The position numbers and the translations under genes were made by a program. Source: Metabacillus bambusae (lineage in GTDB: Bacteria; Bacillota; Bacilli; Bacillales; Bacillaceae). Taken from it: 64,000 nucleotides of DNA. The stretch is from the NCBI RefSeq assembly GCF_017497975.1, contig NZ_JAGDEL010000011.1, positions 62,001 to 126,000 on the forward strand, in the 5' to 3' direction. The notes under the pieces were generated by a model. The model saw nothing but the letters and a program-made list of their open reading frames with translations, ran no database searches and was not told where the DNA came from. Positions 45,788 to 54,834 of this stretch are shown here, in pieces (the first letter of the stretch is position 1; each line of letters begins with the position of its first letter).

Positions 45788-46384
45788 TTATTTAGACACA
45801 AATTTGTTTCCTGATATCCAGAAACGCCAAGGATAGTCTTTTGCTTCACCTGAATTATTAATTCCAATTCTCTTTCCACAAGATATTCCTTCAGGCTTAG
45901 ATCCCTCAGCTAGATATAAAGGAGGCTTGAAAATGGGGTGACCATAGTCTTCCATTCCAATTCCTAATGCCTTAGTAAGCTTTCCTGGTCCATTTGTAAG
46001 GTTTCTTTGGTCTGTTACAGGCCGTCTTTTATTCATAAGGTCAATTCCGGAGAACGGTTCAACCGCTCTGATTAGCACTGCTTCTGGTTTCTCCACATCT
46101 CCACTCACGACATTAACAAGACAATGAGTATGCATGACATATGTATACACATATCCAGGCTCCCCGAACATTATTTCCGTCCTTTTTGTTCTTCTATTAC
46201 CAAAACTATGAGCAGCACGGTCTTCAGGGCCCTTATATGCTTCTGTTTCAACAATCATTCCAGATGAAATACCATCCTTTGTTTCTTTCACTAGTAAACA
46301 TCCGAGTAGCATTTGAGCTAATTCTAGTGTTGGTTGGTTATAAAATGCTTGTGGTAAAGGCTTTAAAAAAGGTTCTATGTCCAA
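45788..46384 (-). CDS. DNA-3-methyladenine glycosylase (AAG/MPG type)
   Basis: 198-residue base-excision-repair enzyme that removes alkylated purines. The AAG signature is clear: LAQMLLGCLLV, IVETEAYKGPEDRAAHS with catalytic Glu, the Tyr-rich YVYTYVMHTHCLVNVV that forms the flipping pocket, and NLTNGPGKLTKALGI. Similar to YxlJ of B. subtilis. TTG start, with AAGGGGG about twelve bases upstream (long spacing, so the start is less sure). Divergent from a small membrane protein gene. Confidence 0.92.
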   Translation of the reverse strand: MDIEPFLKPLPQAFYNQPTLELAQMLLGCLLVKETKDGISSGMIVETEAYKGPEDRAAHSFGNRRTKRTEIMFGEPGYVYTYVMHTHCLVNVVSGDVEKPEAVLIRAVEPFSGIDLMNKRRPVTDQRNLTNGPGKLTKALGIGMEDYGHPIFKPPLYLAEGSKPEGISCGKRIGINNSGEAKDYPWRFWISGNKFVSK

Positions 46385-46499
46385 ATCTTTCTTATCCCCC
46401 TTGTTCCTATATTTTACACAAAGTCCTATGCAATTATTTTGTATTCATCATAAAATAATAATAGCATGTAGAGATTTAAGATTAGGGGGAAAAACTAAA

Positions 46500-46853
46500 A
46501 TGAAATATTTTAGTAGTTTCATTGCAGCAATTACGCTAACAAGTCTTTCTTATTTTCTAGGAGATCTATTCCTGACTAAGGGCTTATTAATATGGCAAGC
46601 TCTAATAATTGGAGCTAGTGTGGTTATTTTAGGTGCCACTGCAGAAAAATTACGTGCACCGATGTGGCTGATTATTCTTACACCTTTTCCCGTTGGAATG
46701 CTTCTGCTGTTTTTCTTTTTAAATGAAAGCTGGACTATGTGGCTTTCCACTTATTCATTTACACTACTAATCTACGTCATCATTCATGTGATAATCAGCT
46801 CTCTCTTTCGTTTCCATTCCCTTATTCCGGCTTGGAAGCTTTCAAAGGGTTAA
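46500..46853 (+). CDS. Small four-helix membrane protein, unknown
   Basis: 117 residues from the ATG at 46500, preceded by GGGGG at ten-base spacing. Four predicted helices (about 3-22, 27-45, 52-72, 80-102) and a short basic tail. Not recognised. The frame is open further upstream, but that part overlaps the glycosylase start region and lacks a ribosome site. Followed directly by a family A repeat. Confidence 0.65.
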   Translation: MKYFSSFIAAITLTSLSYFLGDLFLTKGLLIWQALIIGASVVILGATAEKLRAPMWLIILTPFPVGMLLLFFFLNESWTMWLSTYSFTLLIYVIIHVIISSLFRFHSLIPAWKLSKG

Positions 46854-46875
46854 TGAACCAAAGCACAAGTGTCAA

Positions 46876-47048
46876 GAACAAAAGCGCAAGCGCCCGTTTA
46901 GCGACGTATGGACTGGACTGAGCCGTAGGAGATAAAGGAAACACGAAGAGCGTTAGAGATTCGATGTTTGAATTATCGTACAGAGGTGAAGGAAGTCCAC
47001 TAGTCGCTGGGAGCTGGAGCTGGATATCGTGCGCTTATCCACAGTTCA
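46876..47048 (+). repeat. Dispersed repeat family A, copy 4 (variant core)
   Basis: Shares the ends GAACAAAAGCGCAAGCGCC and GAGCTGGAT...GTGCGCTTATCCACAGTTC, but the core differs: TTTAGCGACGTATGGACT ... GAAGTCCACTAGTCGCTG, itself an inverted pair. TTATCCACA at 47035-47043. Confidence 0.85.
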
Positions 47049-47091
47049 ATAATTTTATAGTATACTCTTCTACATTGAACTCGAACCCTTT

Positions 47092-48438
47092 TTATATCAC
47101 ACCTAGTGTATGAAGGTAGACAATGATAATTGTAAGAGGGACAATCCATTTCATTAAAAATCTCCATGATGCGAACAATAATGGTGAGTATGAATTTTCC
47201 AATTTAAATTCTTGCTCAACGATTGTTTTGTTCATTTTAAATGAAATAAACAACGCAATTAGTAAGTTGCCAAGCGGCAACATAATATTACTAACAAGGT
47301 AATCAGTCGCATCAAAAATTGTTTTACCGAAAATGAGAAAATCACCTAAGACACCCATTGATAAAGCAGCTGGGATTCCAGCGATAAAAACAGCTAAACC
47401 AGCTACCCATGAAACATTCCTTCTTGAGCGTTTTCCACCTTCTGTAAAAGCTGATACGATAATTTCTAGTAAACTGAATGAAGATGTTAAAGTTGCAAAT
47501 AAGAAAAGTAGTAAAAACAAGCTTAAAAAGAACTCTCCAAATGGGATTTGAGAAAATACAGTTGGTAGAACGATAAATAATAACCCAGGACCCTCTGTAG
47601 GCTCAAGTCCAAGTGCAAAGACAGCCGGAAATATTGCTAATCCTGCCAGTAATGACACAAAAATATTCATAAGGACGACTGAGCCTGCAGCGGATGGAAT
47701 ACTTACTGTTTTATCTAAATAGGAACTATATGTAACCATACATGAGAACCCAACTGCTAATGCGAAAAATGATTGACCCAATGCATACAAAATACCCTCA
47801 CCTGTTATGCTTGAGAAGTCAGGCTTTAAGAAGAATTGTACACCCTCCATAGCACCATCCAATGTTAAAGACCTAATGACAAGGACGATAAAAAAGATAA
47901 ATAATAACGGCATCATATACTTACTAGCTTTTTCAATTCCATTCTTTATCCCAAATGTAAGAACAACAATATTGATTAGTAAATATAGGGCTAAGCCAAG
48001 AAGAGTTAAACTTGGTGAGCTTGTAATCCTTCCAAAGAGCTCAGGATAATTTGCCCCGCCATGAATCACTTGACCAGTAATGGAAAGAAAACTATAAATT
48101 AAAACCCACCCACCAACAACACAATAAAATGATAGCAATAAAAAACAGCCAATCACACCAAGCTTTCCAATTTTATCCCACTGGCTTTTCGGTGCTAATA
48201 TTTTATACGCTGAAATTGCCTCTTGCTTCGCTCCTCGTCCAATAATAAACTCTGAAATAAGCATCGGAAGCCCGATGAGGACTGTAAAAGCGAGAAAGAC
48301 CAAGAAAAAAGCAGCCCCTCCATTCATCCCTGCAACATAAGGGAACTTCCATATTGCGCCAAGGCCAATTGCGGCTCCAGCAGAGGAAAGGATAAAGCCT
48401 ATTTTGGATGACCATTGCTCACGTTGTTTGTTTTCCAT
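47092..48438 (-). CDS. Sodium-dependent transporter, NSS/SNF family
   Basis: 448 residues, about eleven to twelve helices, LeuT fold. N-terminal signature EQWSSKIGFILSSAGAAIGLGAIWKFPYVAGMNGG with the Na+ and substrate site residues in helix 1. Imports an amino acid with Na+; B. subtilis YhdH/YocR-like. The start at 48438 has AAAGGAGG five bases upstream; the frame is open further, into a family C element, but without a ribosome site. Monocistronic. Confidence 0.92.
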   Translation of the reverse strand: MENKQREQWSSKIGFILSSAGAAIGLGAIWKFPYVAGMNGGAAFFLVFLAFTVLIGLPMLISEFIIGRGAKQEAISAYKILAPKSQWDKIGKLGVIGCFLLLSFYCVVGGWVLIYSFLSITGQVIHGGANYPELFGRITSSPSLTLLGLALYLLINIVVLTFGIKNGIEKASKYMMPLLFIFFIVLVIRSLTLDGAMEGVQFFLKPDFSSITGEGILYALGQSFFALAVGFSCMVTYSSYLDKTVSIPSAAGSVVLMNIFVSLLAGLAIFPAVFALGLEPTEGPGLLFIVLPTVFSQIPFGEFFLSLFLLLFLFATLTSSFSLLEIIVSAFTEGGKRSRRNVSWVAGLAVFIAGIPAALSMGVLGDFLIFGKTIFDATDYLVSNIMLPLGNLLIALFISFKMNKTIVEQEFKLENSYSPLLFASWRFLMKWIVPLTIIIVYLHTLGVI

Positions 48439-48455
48439 GATTTCCTCCTTTTGTT

Positions 48456-48496
48456 GGGTGCCTGTCACCCCCCGGTATTTGTAGATTTTTGTCGAC
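48456..48496 (+). repeat. Small repeat family C, copy 4
   Basis: Palindrome GGGTG-CCTGT-CACCC (48456-48470), 17 bases, then TTTGTCGAC (48488-48496). It lies between the NSS transporter and the methyltransferase behind it. Confidence 0.65.
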
Positions 48497-48525
48497 ATTC
48501 ATACGAAGTGAATCAAATTATACAC

Positions 48526-49134
48526 TTACCGGACCAATCGATAAATTAAAAATCTCTCATTAGGATTATGTTCATATATTCCTGGCAGATTGACTTCCTT
48601 TTTTAATTCAAAAGAGCTGTGGTTTTCTAAAAAATAGATATATTCTTTTGACACATAATATAAAATAAGCTCTATTTCTCGATTCGATTTTTCCACTGAA
48701 ATCAATATATTCTTAATGACTTTCATAAAAATTTGAATCGAAAAGGGATTAAAAAAGTAAAATCGATTGTCTAATGGATCAATCTGATACTCTTCTGCTA
48801 AACAACAATGAAAATGAACTTTATCGGCACTTTTTTTCGTTTTCTTTATATAACGAGTAAGATTTTCAATTGCTTCCATATAAAAGTCCTCATTCATTTC
48901 TATACCTACAACTGTTGTATTTATTAAATAATTGATAAAGAAGTTTAGCCTTCCTTTTCCACACCCAAAGTCAACAATCCGATCACTGCTTTTTAATTCA
49001 TAATGATTAAGCAAATGTTGCAGGGCACTATATGGTGTTGGCTCATATCGATGATAATGGAAAGACTTATTGAACCCCTTTTGTTCTCCACCTGTCTTTA
49101 TGTTTAGCAGTTTATCATAAAATATTTCTTTCAT
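48526..49134 (-). CDS. Class I SAM-dependent methyltransferase
   Basis: 202 residues. Motif I is DRIVDFGCGKGRLNFFI (about 53-69), followed by the acidic strand TVVGIEMNEDFY and a post-motif RFYFFNPFSIQIF. N-terminal segment FHYHRYEPTPYSALQHLL is found in uncharacterised Bacillus methyltransferases. Substrate unknown; the FFNPF element replaces the NPPY of nucleic-acid N-methylases. Stands alone, divergent from the YpiB-like gene. Confidence 0.82.
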   Translation of the reverse strand: MKEIFYDKLLNIKTGGEQKGFNKSFHYHRYEPTPYSALQHLLNHYELKSSDRIVDFGCGKGRLNFFINYLINTTVVGIEMNEDFYMEAIENLTRYIKKTKKSADKVHFHCCLAEEYQIDPLDNRFYFFNPFSIQIFMKVIKNILISVEKSNREIELILYYVSKEYIYFLENHSSFELKKEVNLPGIYEHNPNERFLIYRLVR

Positions 49135-49293
49135 TTTGCACTCCTAAATGTATTTACCTATTTTCTATAAACTATATTATAAACGTAAAGTTATTTTAAT
49201 CATAAAGAAACTTATCAAAACTCAATATGTTAAATCCTGAGCAAAATGTTATCATAGAAAGAAATATTACTAGAAAGTAAAAGGTGGGATTTA

Positions 49294-49815
49294 ATGAACT
49301 GGGTATCAACCACTAAAAAAGGCGATTTTCTCAAATGGTTTTTAAATCATCATCAACTAAAGAATAAAGAAGCTCGAAGGCTCATTGAATATATTCAAAA
49401 TAATCACCATATCCTCAAGAATCTTTCCTTCATAGAGACGGTTCATCCAAATGAACGGACCATTGTCATCTCAAGTGTAAGCTCAGATGAAGCAGGCTTT
49501 CTCTTTTATGCTAATAACTTGAAAACGGAAGATGTCTCGAGGGCATTTGGATCCTTAATTAATAACCCTACAGACAAAGTCAATCTCATCCTCCACTTCT
49601 TTGGAAAACAAGCTAATTATCGCTTTAAAGAGTTAGTTGAAACACGCAGACTACAGTCTATTAAACAATATGAGCAATCCGAAAAAGATGCAAAAGCAAC
49701 CGATATTGTTGTTGAAATTGCGTTACTTAAAAGTCAGATTAATAAAGCATTGGATGATCGAGATGAAGAGCTTTTTAAAGCTTTAGTGGGGAAGTTGAAG
49801 GAAATTACTAATTAA
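49294..49815 (+). CDS. UPF0302/YpiB-like protein with C-terminal IDEAL domain
   Basis: 173 residues. The N-terminal UPF0302 domain (about 1-110; KKGDFLKWFLNHHQLKNKEA) matches the YpiB start in B. subtilis. The C-terminal helix hairpin QINKALDDRDEELFKALVGKL is an IDEAL domain. Function of the family is not settled. AAGGTGGG lies close before the ATG. Here it is isolated, not in the ypiABF/qcr context, and diverged, so it may be a second paralogue. Confidence 0.8.
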   Translation: MNWVSTTKKGDFLKWFLNHHQLKNKEARRLIEYIQNNHHILKNLSFIETVHPNERTIVISSVSSDEAGFLFYANNLKTEDVSRAFGSLINNPTDKVNLILHFFGKQANYRFKELVETRRLQSIKQYEQSEKDAKATDIVVEIALLKSQINKALDDRDEELFKALVGKLKEITN

Positions 49816-49835
49816 ACCTTGTTGAATGAATAGTA

Positions 49836-49868
49836 AAGGGTGCACTTAAGACCTCTAAGTTCACCCTT
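49836..49868. terminator. Hairpin between convergent genes
   Basis: AAGGGTGCACTTA / TAAGTTCACCCTT stem with one mismatch. No T-run, but placed between the stop codons of two convergent genes. Confidence 0.5.
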
Positions 49869-49930
49869 AGCTGCTACCAGTTTTTCAAATAAAAGCTGTC
49901 AAGCCTTAGTATTGTAGAAATAATCAATCT

Positions 49931-50431
49931 CTAATTATTATACTTTTTCCAGTAATCATATATAGCTTCTTTGAAAATTTCAGTTAAATCCTCGTTTTTT
50001 TGCATTTTTAGCCATTCAACTTGAACAATTGGTAGCTTCATTTTTAAGGTTACTTTTTCATCAGGCATTTCATATTTTCTTATCTCCTCTAGTGTGATGC
50101 CCTCTTCTATGTTTGGAAACATTAAATGATTTTCGTTGACCATTAGGAAATCCTGATATTCTTCAATTTCATTCAGTTCACAATATAAATTAAGCCGAGG
50201 TAACCCTCCAGACAAGTCTTGTAAATGCATAATTGTATTTATCACTCTACCATCTAGTAATTCTATCTCTAAAATTAAATTTTCTTCATGTTTATATTTA
50301 TTTACAACAATCTCACTCACGATTATACCCAATTCCAACGTATATCCCGTACTAGTCTCAAAGATATATATCGCACTATTAAATACATGGATACTCTCTC
50401 CATCTATTTTTACTGATTTAACTTCAACCAT
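49931..50431 (-). CDS. Hypothetical protein
   Basis: 166 residues from the ATG at 50431 (GGGAGAG six bases upstream). Beta-rich N-terminal two-thirds (VEVKSVKIDGESIHVFNSAIYIFE, ILEIELLDGRVINTIMHL) and an acidic/aromatic helical end. It resembles uncharacterised Bacillus proteins but no domain is recognised. Upstream is a TTTGTCGAA site at 50457 without a clear palindrome. Confidence 0.65.
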   Translation of the reverse strand: MVEVKSVKIDGESIHVFNSAIYIFETSTGYTLELGIIVSEIVVNKYKHEENLILEIELLDGRVINTIMHLQDLSGGLPRLNLYCELNEIEEYQDFLMVNENHLMFPNIEEGITLEEIRKYEMPDEKVTLKMKLPIVQVEWLKMQKNEDLTEIFKEAIYDYWKKYNN

Positions 50432-50576
50432 AAAATACTCTCCCTTCACGAATTATTTCGACAAAAAAGAGCATTTACCCTGCCAACTATTTAGACAGAT
50501 ATGTATTAATAAATGTAAGATACACTTGTGACATAAACTTTTGTATAAATTTCATAAAAAATATAAGGGATTATTT

Positions 50577-50717
50577 ATGAAGAAAAATACAATGATCACT
50601 GTCATAAGGAATAGACACGAAAAAGACCCGGAAATCGGAAAGGTATTTTTCACGAAAAACGAGTCAGAATCGGAAATGTTTATTTTATGTGAGAAAGATG
50701 GAATGTTTAAATGTTAG
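50577..50717 (+). CDS. Possible 46-residue small protein
   Basis: Starts MKKNTMITVIRNRHEKDPE and ends ILCEKDGMFKC. AAGGG lies seven bases before the ATG. Charged and soluble, with two Cys near the end. It is convergent with bioB and the two stop codons overlap. Nothing similar is known to me, so coding is plausible but unproven. Confidence 0.4.
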   Translation: MKKNTMITVIRNRHEKDPEIGKVFFTKNESESEMFILCEKDGMFKC

Positions 50718-51718
50718 TTACATTGGGAAAATACCCCTTCCTGCTTTTCTACCAATTCAATCTCAAACCCTAAATCGCTCAACATCTTGTGATCCTGATT
50801 AGACTCCTGCCCTTGAGTAGTTAGATAGTTTCCTAAGAAAACACTGTTAGCGGCATACAAACCTAAAGGCTGTAAGCTTCCTAAGTTAACCTCACGTCCC
50901 CCAGAGATACGGATTTCCTTAGTTGGATTGATATAACGAAATAATGCTAGCACCTTTAAACAATATCTAGGATTTAATTCATGTACACCCTCTAGTTTTG
51001 TTCCATCGATCGCGTGTAAGAAGTTTACCGGTATCGAATCGGCATCTAGTTGGCGAAGGGCACGGGCAATATCTATTACATCTTCCTTCGTTTCCTTCAT
51101 TCCAATAATGGCTCCTGAACACGGTGAAATACCATGTTTCTTTGCAATTTCAACTGTATTTACCCTGTCCTCATACGTGTGTGAAGTTGTAATATAGGAA
51201 TGATGGCGTTCAGAAGTGTTTAAGTTATGATTGTAACGATCTACTCCTGCTTGTTTTAATTGAGCTGCTTGTTCTTCCTTTAGGATCCCTAAGCATGCAC
51301 ACACTTTCAGTCCATATTTATCCTTTATTTCTTCTACTGCTTCACTTACCACATTCACGTCTTTTCTAGTAGGCCCTCTACCACTAGCAACGATACAATA
51401 TGTACCTACTTTATTTTCAAACGCAATCTTTGCACCTTCTAATATTTCTTCTTTTGTAATAAATGGATATTTTTCAATTTCGGCTGTAGAGATTGAAGAT
51501 TGTGAACAATATCCACAGTCTTCTGGGCAATAGCCACTCTTAGCATTGATGATCATATTTAATTTAACTTTCTTTCCAAAATAGTGCTTACGAATATGGA
51601 AAGCACCGTTTAACAAAAGTAGTAATTCATCGTCGTCACAATTCAATATGCTAATTGCTTCTTGATCACTAATCATTTTTCCCCCAACAACCTCTTGTGC
51701 TAACTGTAACCAATTCAC
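50714..51718 (-). CDS. bioB: Biotin synthase
   Basis: 334-residue radical-SAM enzyme inserting sulfur into dethiobiotin. The [4Fe-4S] motif CPEDCGYC is near residue 58; further conserved parts are IVASGRGPTRKDV, YNHNLNTSERHH and IRISGGREVNLGSLQ. GTG start, overlapping the bioY stop (GTGA) with AAGGAGAGGG upstream. Last gene of bioDAYB. The C-terminal 20 residues after GFEIELV are short and variable, as usual. Confidence 0.96.
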   Translation of the reverse strand: MNWLQLAQEVVGGKMISDQEAISILNCDDDELLLLLNGAFHIRKHYFGKKVKLNMIINAKSGYCPEDCGYCSQSSISTAEIEKYPFITKEEILEGAKIAFENKVGTYCIVASGRGPTRKDVNVVSEAVEEIKDKYGLKVCACLGILKEEQAAQLKQAGVDRYNHNLNTSERHHSYITTSHTYEDRVNTVEIAKKHGISPCSGAIIGMKETKEDVIDIARALRQLDADSIPVNFLHAIDGTKLEGVHELNPRYCLKVLALFRYINPTKEIRISGGREVNLGSLQPLGLYAANSVFLGNYLTTQGQESNQDHKMLSDLGFEIELVEKQEGVFSQCN

Positions 51719-52305
51719 AATACCCTCTCCTTTTGTATATTTGTTTTATTACTGGTGCGAACGGTAGAAAATGTTTTATATAATCTCACCGTAAGTAATC
51801 CGGTAATGATTGAAATGAAAATATCACCGGCTATACTATATAGAAAACCAACCATGATTACATGTGACCAGCTGCTCTTAACATCCATCCATGTATTAAG
51901 CGCCATGTATAGGTAGGCTACACCAAATAAGTAAACGACTATGAGTCCAGCAAGGTTGGCCAAAACAAATTGATACGTTTTCGGATTAGATATACGTTCT
52001 GTAATCCAACCCACTACAAACGCTCCGGCAATAAAGCCAATTAAATACCCAAATGTAGGCTGCAGAACGTAGCCAATCCCACCTCCTTGTGTAAAGACAG
52101 GGGCTCCTGCTAGACCAATCGCGACATAAACAAGTTGACTTTGCATACCTCTTTTACTTCCTAATAAAGCCCCTGCTAAAAAGACAAATAGAACTTGTAG
52201 AGTAAAGGGAACATAAGGTAATGGAATTTTAATAAATGCTCCAATTGCTGTTAAAGATGCGAACAAAGATGTGACCGCTAATGAAATTGTTGAGTTTTTA
52301 TTCAT
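51715..52305 (-). CDS. bioY: Biotin transporter BioY
   Basis: About 196 residues, six helices, substrate-binding S component of the ECF biotin importer. Family signature region [27 protein letters not shown] near the N-terminus and [18 protein letters not shown]. The start at 52305 has AAGAAGG at nine-base spacing and overlaps the bioA stop by eight bases. Energising subunits (EcfAA'T) are not in the window; they are normally shared and encoded with ribosomal genes. Placing it inside the synthesis operon couples uptake and synthesis under BirA. Confidence 0.92.
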   Translation of the reverse strand: MNKNSTISLAVTSLFASLTAIGAFIKIPLPYVPFTLQVLFVFLAGALLGSKRGMQSQLVYVAIGLAGAPVFTQGGGIGYVLQPTFGYLIGFIAGAFVVGWITERISNPKTYQFVLANLAGLIVVYLFGVAYLYMALNTWMDVKSSWSHVIMVGFLYSIAGDIFISIITGLLTVRLYKTFSTVRTSNKTNIQKERVL

Positions 52306-53689
52306 ATTCATGTACCTTCTTGCATACGTGATTATGTTCAAAATATTCCTGTATTGCTTCATTTGTTGTATTAATCACCATTTTGATCTCCTCTTTCGTA
52401 ATCACATATGGAGGCATAAAATAAAGGATGTTTCCTAATGGCCGCAAGAGTAATCCTTTTTCTAACGCGATTTGGTAAATTTTATAGCCAATTCGTTCTC
52501 CACTAGGGAAGGGTTCTTTTGTTTCTTTGTTTTTTACTAATTCAATTGCACCTACCATACCCGTTTGTCTGTATTCGCCAACATATGGATGGTGATCAAA
52601 TCTTTTAGAAGCTAACTCTTTCATGTATGTACTTTTTACATGAATCTCATCTATGTAATGTTCCTCTTCAAAAATATGTAACACCTCTAGTGCTACTCGG
52701 CAGGCTAAAGGGTTGCCTGTGTAACTATGTGAGTGTAAGAATGCTTTCATCGTTTCATAATCATCATAAAATGCATCGTAAACATCGTCTGTCGTTAAGA
52801 CAACGGATAATGGTAAATAACCACCTGTTAACCCTTTTGATAAACACATAAAATCGGGTGTAATACCAGCTTGATCGCAAGCAAACATCGTTCCTGTTCG
52901 ACCAAATCCTACTGCCACTTCATCTGCGATAAGGTGAACATCATATTGCAAGCAGAGCTCCTTTAACTTCTTTAAATAAGTAGGAGGATACATTTTCATA
53001 CCTGCCGCCGCTTGTATTAATGGCTCAATAATAATTGCGGTTAACTCTTTATGATGCGCCTTTAATTTATCTTCGACATAGGAAATACACTGAGTGCTAC
53101 AGCTATCTGGCCTTTCGTTAAATGGACATCTAAAGCAATCTGGCCCTTGTGCTTTAACAGTATCTAGCAGTAGTGGCTGAAAGACTTCGTTATATAAACC
53201 TACTCCTCCGACAGATAGTGCCCCAAGGGTTTCACCATGATAAGCATCTGTTAAAGCTATGAAACGCCTTTTTTGTGGTTTATTTTTTTGCATATGGTAT
53301 TGAAAGCTCATTTTTAAAGCAACTTCTATCGCAGATGATCCATTATCCGCAAAGAATACTTTTGTCAGACCCTCCGGAGTTACTTCTACCAATTTTTCCG
53401 CTAAAAAAATACCTGGCTCATGAGTAAAGTTTGCAAATATCACATGCTCTAACTGAAAAGCTTGATTGGCTAAGGCGTTACTAATTCGTTCATTCGCATG
53501 CCCGAATAAATTCACCCACCAAGAAGAAACTGCGTCTATGTATTGCTTTCCATTTTCATCATACAAATAAATACCTTTCCCGCTTTTTATCACGATAGGA
53601 GGAAATTCTTCATAATCCTTCATCTGAGAACAGGGATGCCAAACATGGTTTAAATCTCTTCTTTGTAAACTTGAAATGGTTGGAATCAT
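52298..53689 (-). CDS. bioA: Adenosylmethionine-8-amino-7-oxononanoate aminotransferase
   Basis: 463-residue class III PLP aminotransferase converting KAPA to DAPA with SAM (or lysine, as BioK in B. subtilis) as donor. [18 protein letters not shown] start and [13 protein letters not shown] are BioA hallmarks; [14 protein letters not shown] and [14 protein letters not shown] hold the PLP Asp and Lys. It overlaps bioD by four bases. The donor, SAM or lysine, cannot be settled by eye. Distinct from the aminotransferase half of the fusion protein at 41406. Confidence 0.94.
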   Translation of the reverse strand: MIPTISSLQRRDLNHVWHPCSQMKDYEEFPPIVIKSGKGIYLYDENGKQYIDAVSSWWVNLFGHANERISNALANQAFQLEHVIFANFTHEPGIFLAEKLVEVTPEGLTKVFFADNGSSAIEVALKMSFQYHMQKNKPQKRRFIALTDAYHGETLGALSVGGVGLYNEVFQPLLLDTVKAQGPDCFRCPFNERPDSCSTQCISYVEDKLKAHHKELTAIIIEPLIQAAAGMKMYPPTYLKKLKELCLQYDVHLIADEVAVGFGRTGTMFACDQAGITPDFMCLSKGLTGGYLPLSVVLTTDDVYDAFYDDYETMKAFLHSHSYTGNPLACRVALEVLHIFEEEHYIDEIHVKSTYMKELASKRFDHHPYVGEYRQTGMVGAIELVKNKETKEPFPSGERIGYKIYQIALEKGLLLRPLGNILYFMPPYVITKEEIKMVINTTNEAIQEYFEHNHVCKKVHEYE

Positions 53690-54375
53690 ATACTTAACAA
53701 CCTTTCGAAAAACTTCGTGTTTTCTATCTGGAGATCTTTTAAGTCTGATAGATTTTCTAATCTTGGCATGACAAGCGAAGGTAAACGTGTGAATTGATGA
53801 ATGGCTTTCATATTATCAACCTCAAGCTTCGCACCTCCATAACCATTAAATACAATACCTGCAATTGGAATGGCTCTATTATTAAGCGCTTCAATTGATA
53901 GTAATGTATGATTGATGGTACCTAATTCAGTACGAGTGACAAGTACTACTGGTAGTTGTGATTCTTTAATCAACTGAAGTAAATGATAGTTCCTTTGTTC
54001 ATCTAATGGAACATATAATCCACCTGCCCCTTCACATATCACAAAGTCATATATAGACTTTAAATCCTCGATATGTTGAAGAATGACTTCCTCATCAATA
54101 CTTGCTCCTTCTAACATCGCAGCATAATGAGGTGAGACAGGTTCTCTAAAGGAATAACTATTCAAATGCGCTTCTACTAATTTATCTTCACTAAAAGCTT
54201 GATAGAATTGTGTATCACCATAATAAGACTTTAAATTGTCTTCAATAATTCCTGTTTGAACAGGCTTATACGGTGTGGTCTTTCCCTTCTTTTGAAAGTA
54301 AAGCAAAAAATATGTAGTGACCAATGTTTTTCCGACCCCTGTATCTGTTCCTACTATCCAAAAAGATTTTTTCAT
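53686..54375 (-). CDS. bioD: Dethiobiotin synthetase
   Basis: 229 residues. P-loop [16 protein letters not shown] at the N-terminus; also [21 protein letters not shown] and [19 protein letters not shown]-dependent ring closure of DAPA with CO2. First gene of the operon; AAGGGGAG lies just before the ATG and the BirA operator 13 bases further up. Confidence 0.94.
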   Translation of the reverse strand: MKKSFWIVGTDTGVGKTLVTTYFLLYFQKKGKTTPYKPVQTGIIEDNLKSYYGDTQFYQAFSEDKLVEAHLNSYSFREPVSPHYAAMLEGASIDEEVILQHIEDLKSIYDFVICEGAGGLYVPLDEQRNYHLLQLIKESQLPVVLVTRTELGTINHTLLSIEALNNRAIPIAGIVFNGYGGAKLEVDNMKAIHQFTRLPSLVMPRLENLSDLKDLQIENTKFFERLLSI

Positions 54376-54387
54376 AAGCTCCCCTTA

Positions 54388-54420
54388 TATGTTAACCTGT
54401 ATACATAATAAGTTAACATA
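54388..54420 (-). promoter_or_regulatory. BirA operator of the biotin operon
   Basis: TGTTAAC-N15-GTTAACA, flanked by A/T, equals the Bacillus BirA operator consensus. The internal TTATTATGTATACAG includes a likely -10 region, so bound BirA-biotinyl-AMP would block the promoter. Confidence 0.92.
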
Positions 54421-54702
54421 TAAACAGTGATTTTGGGAAGATTTTGAATACAATAATTTTAATCAAGTCTGAAAAATGGCCTTAATGAACTAATTAAACC
54501 TTCCAAGCAAACAACTATATTTTTGAAATATGGTTTGAATATACCTATGCTACTCTTAATTTGTCTGGATATATCCAAGCTGATGTTAAAGTGGTTACAT
54601 TTTATGTGTACTGTACGGTCTAATGCTAGGGGAATATCGGAGGTTCAATTGATCATTTAAGTATGCTATAAAAAACAAAGGCAAGACTTATTTTTTGAGT
54701 AG

Positions 54703-54740
54703 AAAAAAGGCCCCGTCAAGGACCTTTTGTTGTTCTTTTA
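54703..54740 (-). terminator. Terminator of the YgjP-like gene
   Basis: On the minus strand AAAAGGTCC / GGGGCCTTTTTT hairpin with T-run. The remaining 280 bases up to the biotin operator hold no gene; a lone GGAGG at 54639 leads to no open frame. Confidence 0.6.
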
Positions 54741-54834
54741 TAAGTTTAGGGGTAAATAGTTCCTTTTCAGCATGCAGATAACACATTGCTGATTTAACAA
54801 AATGTCAGTTTTGGAGAAAAGAACCCTTCCACTG

